Source: Corinectria fuckeliana (taxonomy: Eukaryota > Ascomycota > Sordariomycetes > Hypocreales > Nectriaceae). Taken from it: DNA of 64,000 bases. Below are positions 55,866-64,000 of the stretch, piece by piece; position 1 is the first letter of the stretch; every line of letters starts with the position of its first letter. Made by a program: the position numbers and the translations under genes. The notes beneath the pieces are model-generated. The model saw nothing but the letters and a program-made list of their open reading frames with translations. It ran no database searches and was not told the origin of the DNA. The DNA is taken from contig WPDH01000050.1 of the NCBI GenBank assembly GCA_019137255.1, forward strand, positions 124,001-188,000, read 5' to 3'.

Positions 55866-58080
55866 ATGGCAGCCTCCTATCCCCGCCCCGACTTCCAGCG
55901 CAACCCCCTCCAGTGGGAATCCCTCAACGGGCCGTGGGACTTTCTCTTTGACGACGACGACGCCGGCCTCTCGGCGCGCTGGCAGCGCTCCGGCCTGCCC
56001 GACAAGGTCAACGTCACCACGGCGGCGGCCCCGGACGCCATCTCCGAGGCCAACAGCACCGTCACCCGCAACATCGTCGGCGACATGCTGAGCCTCATCG
56101 AGAACAACGCCTTCGCCAAGACGGGCCAGCCCACGCACGCCAAGGCCACCATCCAGGTGCCCTTCGTCTTCCAGGCCCCGGCCTCGGGCATCAACGACCG
56201 CGGCGTCCACGAGGTGCTGTGGTACGAGCGCCGCATCGCCGACCTGCGCTCCGCCGAGCAGAAGAGGCAGGGCCACCGGCTCGTGCTGCGCTTCGGGGCC
56301 GTCGACTACGTCGCCAAGGTCTGGGTCGACGGCGAGTCGGTCGGCGGCCACCGCGGAGGCCACGTCCCCTTCGACCTCGACATCAGCGACGCCCTCGAGG
56401 CCAACCCTGCCGCGGCCGAGTCGTCGTCGTCGTCGTCGTCGCATCGCCTCACGGTGCGCGTGTACGACTCGGCCTACGACCTCACGCAGCCGCGCGGCAA
56501 GCAGTACTGGGCCGCCAAGCCCGAGAGCATCTTCTACACGCCGTCCGGCGGCATCTGGCAGTCGGTGTGGCTGGAGGTGGTGCCGGCCGCGCGCATCGCC
56601 GACAGCAGCCACGGCACCGTCATCAAGGCCAACGACATCGAGTCCGGGACGCTGCGCAGCTCCGTTGTTGTCGAGGGGCGACGAGCCGGCCAGAGCTGCA
56701 GCGTCGAGGTGGAGGCGAGCTTTGCTGGGGTGGCTGTGGGCAAGTCGACGAGGCAGACGCTGAAGCGCGAGAGCAACGCTGCTGCCGTCGAGCTCAACCT
56801 GCGGCTGTCCGAGGCTCAGAGGTCCAGCCTCCCGGAGGCGGTGCTAAGGGAGGCCCCCCTGGACAACGGCTTTGCCTGGCGCGATGGCCTGGCGCTCTGG
56901 TCTCCGGAGCACCCGCAGCTGTACGACCTGGTGATCCGCCTCCTCGACGAGTCCGGCGCGACGCTCGACGAGGTCGAGACGACGACGGGGATGCGGTCCA
57001 TCGACTGGACGCGGGGCGACGGGCTGTGGCGCCTCAACGACAAGCCGTACTTCCAGGCGCTGTGCCTGGACCAGGGCTACTGGCCCGAGACGTTCATGAC
57101 GCCGCCGACGCCCGAGAGCCTCAAGGTCGACATCGAGCTGGCCAAGAAGATGGGCTTCAACGGCTGCCGGAAGCACCAGAAGGTCGAGGACCCCGTCTTC
57201 TACTACTGGGCCGACAGGCTGGGCTACCTGGTCTGGGGCGAGATGGCCAACGCGTACCAGTTCAGCGACGAGTACGTCGAGCGGTTCAACGCCGAGTGGA
57301 CCGAGGCCGTCAAGCTCGTCATCAACCGCCCGTCGATTGTGACGTGGACGCCGGTGAATGAGAGCTGGGCCTACACGTCGCTCAAGGACAACGTGGACCA
57401 GCGGAACCACATCCGGCAGCTGTACTACCTGACCAAGTGAGTCGATGGAACACACGGCACGAGAGGAACCGACTGCGGAATACTGACGTGAGCAACAACA
57501 GGTCTCTGGACAACACCAGAAGCGTCAACGACAACTGCGGCTGGGAGCACGTCGTCACCGACCTCACCACCTTCCACGACTACAGCGACGGGCCGGAGCT
57601 CGAAAAGACGTGCGCGAGCCTCGAGGGCATCCTGGCCGACAAGGCCGACCGCAGCGTCTTCGTGGCCCCCATCCCGGGCGTCGACGCCGGCGCCAAGCAC
57701 ACGCCCGGCGCGCCGGTGATGAACACGGAGTTCGGCGGCGTCAACATCGCGCCGGCCGAGCAGCCGCAGACGGACGACGAGAAGCGCGACTGGGGGTACA
57801 CGACGGCGACGGACCCGGAGGATCTGCTGAAGAGGGTTGAGCGGCTGGTCAAGGGCGTGACGAACGGGGGCCACGCGTGTGCCTTTGTCTACACGCAACT
57901 GTAAGTGGTTGTCCTCACGGGGATGCTACTCGTCTCCGGGCTAACAAGACGTGCAGGGCGGACATTGAGCAGGAAGTCAACGGCGTCTACACGTTTGATC
58001 GCAAGGAGAAGCTGGATTCGGCCAGGGTCAAGGCCATGATTGACGGGGCGGTGCAGGCTTTCTACGACCGGGTGAAGTAG
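55866..58080 (+). CDS. Glycoside hydrolase family 2 protein (beta-galactosidase/glucuronidase-like)
   Basis: Three exons: 55866-57436, 57502-57900 and 57957-58080, with introns of 65 bp (GTGAGT) and 56 bp (GTAAGT, CTAAC branch), giving 697 residues. The N terminus (YPRPDFQRNPLQWESLNGPW) is the start of the GH2 sugar-binding jelly-roll domain, with WVDGESVGGHRGGHVPFDLD a typical motif. An immunoglobulin-like domain follows, and then the TIM barrel (KPYFQALCLDQGYWPETFMT, MGFNGCRKHQKVEDPVFYYW). The acid/base glutamate is E499 in TPVNESW and the nucleophile is E600 in VMNTEFGGV, both present. There is no signal peptide, so an intracellular enzyme is likely. GH2 includes beta-galactosidase, beta-mannosidase and beta-glucuronidase; this subfamily, common in fungi and bacteria, is not well characterised, so the sugar is undecided. 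Confidence 0.9.
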
Positions 58081-58622
58081 GCAACCATTAATTAGGAGGA
58101 AAAGAGACACATGTACCCGTATGCACCGAATCTGTGTAGGACGGAATACATTCTGCGGGATTGTTGCACAAAGAGACACCAAAAAACAGCCACCGCAACC
58201 GCGTCACCGTCCTCGCACCACAGTAGAAATTCCCAGCAGCACCATGAAATAACAAATGCCCCGTCTCTACGGATTCATCATGGCATTCAGTGCACGCGGG
58301 TGTAGGGTATCATGACTGCGGGGAGCTGTCTGAGCTAGCATGGCACGTGACCTCGCATGAGATGCTGTGCAACAAAGCAACGCGAGCGCAAAGGCCAAGC
58401 TCCCTCATGTGGCCCGCCAGCACGGGTTGAGGCCGCGGTTGGGACACGTCCACCAGCGCAAAGGCCTCGACTCAGAAAAGGCCTCGACTCGGTTGGTCCA
58501 TCGTCGCCTGGTTGAATGTCACTGTCGCAGCGCGCAGAACCCGCCCCCTCCGGACGCCCTCCTGTCCAGACGCCGGCCTCCTCCTCTCGCGCCGGACGTC
58601 CGCCTCCTCCCGCCCCCCCGTG
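58081..58622. other. Spacer and leader of coiled-coil gene
   Basis: No separate gene seen. The frame of the downstream gene stays open upstream to 58512, where an alternative ATG would add 37 residues of low complexity. Confidence 0.45.
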
Positions 58623-60187
58623 ATGCCGCCCCCAAAAGCTCCGCCTGCCGCCGCCGCTCCTCCGCCGCCGCCCGACGAAGCCGCCCGCGCCGCCGACGGC
58701 TCCCTCCCCGAGAACATCCACATCCCCGAGCCCTACGGCGCCTACCTCCAGGTCCGCGGCTCACGCGCCGCCCGCCGCACCTACCGCGCCATGGGCGTCT
58801 GGCCGTGGGACATTGTCCCCGAGTCGCCCCCCAAGATCTGGGCCATCAACCTCCTCGAGGACCTCGCCCTCGTCGTCGAGCACGTCGCCCGCGACCCCGA
58901 CTGCGACCTCGACGACCTGCGCACCGAGCTGCGCCGCTCCCTCGCCCGCGACCGCAAGCCCTCGTACGCCGGCAAGCTCATGGCCCAGGACGTCCACGCC
59001 GCCAAGAAGCGCTTCGTCAAGGCCTCGCCCGAGTCGCCCGGCCCCGACGCCCCGCAGGACGACGAGTACGAGCCCGTGGAGCGCCGCTCCGGTCGCAAAC
59101 GCCGGCCGCCTGCCAACCACGTCCCCGGTTCCACCCCTGGCCAGGCCGCGCGCTCGAGCTCCCCGGACGGCAGCGACGACTACATGGCCATGTCCATCAC
59201 CGTCGCCTCCGACCCGCCTCCATCTCCCCCGCTGCCTCTACCCGTCAAGGTTCTCAAACGGCCCGGCGCTGCCTTGTCCAGCCCGGCCGACAAGCGGGGC
59301 CGTCCCAACTCACCGGAGGGCTCTCGCCTCTCGGCCGCGCAGAGTTTGATGCTCTTCAGCTCCCCGATGGCCGCCTTCCAGATGACACCGCCTTCCAAGT
59401 CCGGCACCACAGTGAGTATCTTCGCTTCTGCTCCCCCCCGAGCTGTCTGACCTGGATTTAGCCCCTACACTCCAAACCCATTCGTTCTCTCGATGAGGAG
59501 AACCTCCACGAGGCCCTGCAACCGGCCACGGACGCTTTCATCTCCGCCATCGACTCCCACCTCGGGTCAATACGCGAGTCTCTCGTTTCCGCCCAGAAAG
59601 ACATCTTCCCGCACCGCACGATACACCAAGAGGCCATGAGCAAGCTGCGCGCCTGCCACGACGGCGTGCGACTGATCCAAGACGACATCGACTCGTCCAG
59701 GGAGAAGCTCACGCGCCTCCACCAGGAAACCGCGGAGCAGGCCGCGCTGATGCCCCAGCTCCAGGCGCTGCAGGACAATAACATGTCGCTCCCGCCGGAA
59801 ATCGCCGAGGCCATCCGCAACTACGACTCGCGCCGGGCGGCCAAGAGCGACGAGGTCAAGAAGCAGGAAGCCGCCATCGGCGCCAAGACGGAGCAGCTGC
59901 GGCGGGCGCGGCAGGACCTGGACGCGGCGGAGAAGAGCTCCGACCGGCTCGAGGCGGAGATCCAGGGCCTGCAGGCTGCCGTCACCCGCGGCACCGAGGC
60001 AGCGCGGCTGGCGCACATGTTTGGCGTCGTGGTGCAGCTGGGGCCGGACGGGCTGGCGAGCATCGAGCGAATATACCCCGAGATCGGCTCGCTGCTGGAC
60101 TCTCTGCTTGCTGCGAGGGGGAGCTCGATCAAGCAGGCTCAGCAGAAGCAAGATGACGTGACGGATGAGGAACGGAGCGATGCGTAG
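58623..60187 (+). CDS. Hypothetical protein with conserved N-terminal segment and C-terminal coiled coil
   Basis: Two exons, 58623-59411 and 59462-60187, with a 50 bp intron (GTGAGT donor, TAG acceptor, phase 0), give about 504 residues. After a Pro/Ala-rich start comes a compact region (LPENIHIPEPYGAYLQVRGS, MGVWPWDIVPESPPKIWAIN, LLEDLALVVEHVARD) that looks folded and probably conserved. Residues 145-260 are basic and disordered (ERRSGRKRRPPAN, many Pro/Ser). The second exon is mainly helical with heptad-like patterns (KSDEVKKQEAAIGAKTEQLR, LDAAEKSSDRLEAEIQGLQA), a coiled coil, ending in a short acidic tail. No enzyme motif, signal peptide or membrane segment. The basic linker and coiled coil would suit a nuclear or kinetochore structural protein, but that is only a guess. 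The ATG at 58623 was preferred over 58512 because the extra residues are low-complexity. Confidence 0.7.
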
Positions 60188-60490
60188 ATGGGCTGCAGGG
60201 TGCTGTAATGTAAGCCTGGGGCTGATGATTGTGGATTTTGCAGCGGGATGGGATGCTTCAGCGAGGCCATGGATCGGAGTTTGCTGATGTGCTCTTCAGT
60301 ATTGGGTGTCTGAGGTGCTAAAATGGCGAGGTGCCTAATAGAACTAATTACCTGACGATGTCATCTCCCAATGTCGCAATTTGCACTGTTGACAGAACAT
60401 TAATTAGGTGTTGTGTTTCTTACGCGGTTGACTGCTCGTGAGGACATAGTAGGCAATTCCAGCCTCGACCTTCATCCAATTAGCAGGAAT
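60188..60490. other. Spacer between coiled-coil gene and tRNA
   Basis: No gene seen. Confidence 0.4.
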
Positions 60491-60564
60491 GGTTCCGTGG
60501 TCTAGCTGGTTATGGCATCTCGTTAACACCGAGAAGGTCCCCGGTTCGAGCCCGGGCGGAATCA
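60491..60564 (+). tRNA. tRNA-Val (anticodon AAC)
   Basis: A 74-nt cloverleaf without intron. The acceptor stem GGTTCCG pairs with CGGAATC, followed by discriminator A. The D arm contains TGGTCTAGCTGGTTATGGC. The anticodon stem TCTCG/CGAGA encloses the loop TTAACAC with anticodon AAC. The T arm CCCGG-TTCGAGC-CCGGG is perfect. A run of five T at 60567-60571 is a good RNA polymerase III terminator. Decodes GTT and, with inosine, GTC and GTA. Confidence 0.95.
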
Positions 60565-61706
60565 CATTTTTGACCCGTCACTATCTTTTTGCTGCGTTAA
60601 CTGTGGGTTCCGAAGCTTCTACGTAGGATCGAGGGAGATTGGTACTCGGAGGAGAACAATTGCGATCTGGAGCTGAGCGACACCAGCCCGGAATGGCTTC
60701 GTAGTGTGTGCGTTGTCTTTTAGCCATGGCCCGCTTGCTACGCAGCCTTTCTCTCTCACTTGGTATAGATGGGCTTTTGGCAGTGCCAAGGATCGAACAG
60801 GAATTCGTAGGCTTGGACTTGAACGATCTAAAGGCGGTGGATTCCTATAGAGCCTGAGAACAAATCCGTCGAGGCATGCTGCTCTCTATACACTGTCTGG
60901 GTGCCACACATGAACCAGAAGACTCTTCCGGGCGGAGATTGACGACTCTGCGACTACTATGGGGTTGTCTTGGGATCGGAGATGCAACTTGGATGGCTAA
61001 CTGACTGGCAGTTCGACATGTCAGTGTAAGTGACAGCCCGGCTCGCCCACAATGGCGGTATGGGTAACTTATATTTGCCTGATTTTGCTTCGCTCTGTGA
61101 TGGCGCTGCAAAATCATTATATCTGGGGAGGGATAGGAACCAGACCTCGGGCTGCCTCAGAAGTTCATGTCCTGACTTTGACTCTTGCACAGAGAGATTG
61201 GGTGAATGAATCTATAGTTGATTTTGGACGATACTCCTAAATGTGACGGTAGGATGGTACCAGTGTGCGAATCGGAATATTCGAGCGCCCAAAGAAACAA
61301 ATCAACTCCCCTTCAGCTTCTCCCTTTGTGGGAATTTTTATAATACAAGGGTCCAACTCGGGGCGCTCCCTATAGTGATGCTGCGCCGATGCGGCCACAC
61401 CCATCGCTGGCCTTACTCTACTCTCCCCTTCCCCCGTCTCTCCTTGGCTCGAGAGGTTAGTTGCCATCAGATGGACTTGGATCCTGCAGCTTGGTACTGT
61501 ACACCTGTCAGGCTGTCTCTCAGCGCCGTCGATGACTATCAGAACCCGGCTTGGCAGGCACAGCTTTCTGTTTAAGCATACTTGGGTGACGTGGCTGCAC
61601 ATCCGTTTAGACCTGAAGCGTCCGTCCTACATGAAGAAGGGGACGCCAAGATAAGGCTTCGTCTGCACGGTACATCCATCGAATGGAGTCGCTGCGATAC
61701 CCAACG
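60565..61706. other. Spacer between tRNA and regulator gene
   Basis: No gene recognised; frames at 60845-61190 (minus) and 61237-61602 (minus) have no motifs. The 3' end of the minus-strand regulator transcript lies near 61700. Confidence 0.4.
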
Positions 61707-64000
61707 TCACATGTCCCCCAGCATTCTCATCATCTGATGGTTTGTATAGAACCACGTCGCCAGCTCGGCCTCGGGCGGATCCATTCCCGCGCTGTAGTCA
61801 CCCATCATTTGGGGTTGCTGGGCTGGCTGAACGGCTCTGAGTCCAAAGGTGGGCACTTGGCTCAGGGTTGGGTCTGACCTGTGTTAGCAAAGCTCGAACA
61901 ACATCTAACTCGGCCCCGTTGCAGCCCCTTGAGATCCGACGTGGACTGTGGCCGTACCAGACAAGGCCTCGCATCAACGTACCGATATAAGCCATGTCCA
62001 TGTCAGCAGGGTTCAGCATGTTCTCGGGCGCCTTCTTGGCCTTGACCTCGAAATACTTGACCGCAACGTCGTACAGAGCCTTGAAGATGCGGAGATGGCG
62101 CTGGCACATGACGTAGCCGGTGGAAGACGACGATGCCGACTGAAGCGTTTCGACCAGCCTCTTCAGGTAATCTAGGTCGGACGAGTCCGAGGTCTCGATG
62201 ATGTGGCAGAAGACGACGATGAATGGGATAAAGGGGGACTGGAGAAGAGCCCTATTGCAGACACTGTTAGAGAGGATACGATGTAGAATAGCATCCGGAT
62301 ACTGACCAAGTCACGTAGAACTCGAAATAGTCGGACTGCAACTCCCGATCCGAGAGAATGGCAAGGCACTTCTCGTGCTCTATCAGGGCGTCTCTCGCCG
62401 AGGTGATGCAGTCGCTGCAAAATACCGAGCTTCCGGGCTTGTCGGGAGGAATGCCGCGGTAGATGAGCGTGAGCATAGATAGGCTCGTGACGCGGTCGGC
62501 TCGCCAGAGAAGCTCGTTTAGGCCGGCGCCGAGCGTTTGTGCTCGAGTGTCGTTGTGCATTCTCTGACGGGCAAGCGAAGTCAGTGAACCGGTTCGGGAA
62601 CGGCTTGAAGGCGATTTCCATTCTGCAGAAGAGCACGCACCTGCAAGTCGTCGGAAGCTTGGATGAGTCTCTTGGCCTCGGCGGCTATCGCCCGCGCCCG
62701 CGGCGTGCGCACGCTCTCTGGCTCGGCAAGAGACTTTGGACTGTAGATGTCGTCAAAGATGCGGCCCTGGAGAGCAGACATGGCGACCCAAATAGGGAAG
62801 ACGTCCCTCCACCACGTGTCGGACGACAGCTCGTTGCTCATCCGCGGAAGCGTGATGTCGCTGTCCCGGATCGTGGAAGAGCGGCCCATGCGAAGGGCCA
62901 GGACCTTTTCGATGGTGTAGATCAGCCAGAAAAGCCACATCTTGTATCGCTTTGCTTCGGGCGTCTCGCCGTGCAGGGACATGGCGCTGTGCAGACCGAG
63001 GGCCTGGGTCTGGTGGGATGCCATGCATATGAAAGTCCACGCGGCGGAGGATTTGCATTTCTGCAGGCAGTAGAGGCCCTGTACGATCCGGTTAGCTATT
63101 TCTCGTAACAAGGGGCTTGGTAGGGCTCACGGCCATGCTTAATGCGTAGGCATTGTCCAGTGTAGTTGGTAGGTGGAACGGCAGCCTGGACAGAACTGTC
63201 TCGAGGTTATCTCTGCACAGCGTAGCCTGTTCGTGGTAAGCATCTTTGAGGCCGTGATCCGTAACTACGTTTGCGCATTCCATAAAGAGCCAGTAGAGTC
63301 CGGCGTAGACGATGATGAGCTCTGCTTCCGTGGCAGGCCCAGGGGAGCAGACCTTGATGAAGTGGGCTGTGAACTGGCCGACGGTTTGGAATTCCATGAA
63401 CCAGAGGGCTTGGACACGAGCGCTCTCTGAAAAGGAACCAAAAGTATCATTAGTTTACTGACTCGAGAAGTGTGGCAGGGTAATTGATTGTTACCTTGAG
63501 CCATCCGTAGGCAAGCCAGAGCCCTGTCGGTCGAAGGCTTGGGAAGCTGTTGAAGACTATATCCCGGCGGCACTGGCCTTGCGTTTGGGTATAAGCTGTC
63601 CAGAGTATCCGTTTGCTGTTTCTGGCCTTCGACGGTGTTCCTAAGAGCGTCTAGCACCGACGTCATCTCCAGGGCAATCTCGGACGAAGGATTGTTATTG
63701 ACGGCATTTTGGAGAAACCTAGTGGCAAACACAGCGTGGGCGAACAGAGAGGACTCGCCCTCGTACTCTGGCTTTGACGAAGGAGTGTGGCTGTGACCGG
63801 TGACTGTGGAGCTGGTGTTGAGCGGTGTTTGTGCGCAGGAGGATGGCGTCCCCGTAGTCTCAAGCGTGTACGGAGATGGAAGCGAGTGAGAGGAGGGCCG
63901 AGAGGCGTGTGACCCATGGTTGGATCGAGAAGCGGTGAATTGGCTGACGGTGCGGTTGAGCTCCTCGATCTTGCGGGCGATGTGGTCTATCTTGTTTTCA
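61707..64000 (-). CDS. Fungal-specific (Zn2Cys6-type) transcription factor, N terminus beyond the window
   Basis: Six minus-strand exons: (64000)-63495, 63426-63131, 63078-62641, 62563-62307, 62251-61983 and 61873-61707, with introns of 68, 52, 77, 55 and 109 bp, all GT-AG. At least 640 residues are encoded, and the frame is open at the window edge (ENKIDHIARKIEEL, a coiled-coil dimerisation linker). Then come a Ser/Thr/Pro-rich region and the fungal-specific transcription factor domain. Its central signature is WTFICMASHQTQALGLHSAM then EAKRYKMWLFWLIYTIEKVL and LRMGRSSTIRDSDITLP. The protein ends ATWFYTNHQMMRMLGDM. The domain follows a Zn2Cys6 cluster in most members, which would be encoded beyond position 64000. 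A nuclear transcription regulator; targets cannot be deduced. No disruption seen. Confidence 0.85.

Noticed and set aside
56219..57361. 380-codon alternative frame within the GH2 gene
   Set aside because: Arg/Gly/Ala-rich shadow of the GH2 exon.
58367..59461. 364-codon alternative frame overlapping the coiled-coil gene
   Set aside because: Low-complexity Pro/Arg shadow; the other frame splices to a sensible protein.
1..64000. CRISPR arrays or bacterial defence islands
   Set aside because: No regularly spaced repeats; genes have spliceosomal introns.

Overview
The window is from a filamentous ascomycete, most likely a Sordariomycete and possibly Hypocreales. Genes carry short introns (about 49-115 bp) with GT-AG or occasional GC-AG borders and CTAAC/CTGAC-like branch sites. 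The families are typical of moulds: FlbA-type RGS protein, HET fragment, F-box protein, class I/III chitin synthase, Zn2Cys6 regulator, fungal GH24 lysozyme. There is no operon structure and no bacterial-type gene packing. The species cannot be fixed from the sequence alone.

Layout. Positions 1-46,400 look like an accessory or subtelomere-like compartment: genes are sparse, spacers are long and partly AT-rich, and many genes are broken. Intact genes here are two divergent FAD oxidoreductases (1.5-4.7 kb), a GNAT acetyltransferase (8.4 kb), a secreted GH24 lysozyme (10.1 kb), an FlbA-like RGS protein (13.3 kb), a Myb/SANT-like protein (24.6 kb), a D-serine dehydratase/D-threonine aldolase-like enzyme (29.6 kb) and an MCT-type MFS transporter (38.3 kb). 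Broken ones are a HET fragment, an integral membrane protein, an F-box protein, a secreted-protein relic, a phytanoyl-CoA dioxygenase-like fragment, an MFS fragment, RidA, an acetoacetate decarboxylase-like gene, an amino-acid permease, an SDR with an internal inversion, a GST-like relic and a GH3 fragment. Ten in-frame nonsense codons were read in these relics; nine are TAG and one TAA, as expected if CpA/TpG-directed C-to-T mutation (RIP-like) caused them.

Positions 46,400-64,000 look like ordinary core genome: GC-rich, intact, closely spaced genes. They are chitin synthase, ornithine cyclodeaminase/mu-crystallin family protein, an Ecm33-like cell-wall protein with a transmembrane anchor, a GH2 glycosidase, a coiled-coil protein, tRNA-Val(AAC) and a Zn2Cys6-family regulator that runs off the right edge.

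Genes that may work together: between 28.7 and 39.8 kb a PLP D-amino-acid dehydratase/aldolase, RidA (which removes reactive enamine/imine products of such enzymes), an amino-acid permease, an acetoacetate decarboxylase-like gene, an SDR and two MFS transporters lie together. This looks like a former amino-acid catabolic cluster in which only the dehydratase/aldolase and one transporter still read as intact. The divergent flavoprotein pair at 1.5-4.7 kb is a second candidate functional unit of unknown chemistry.
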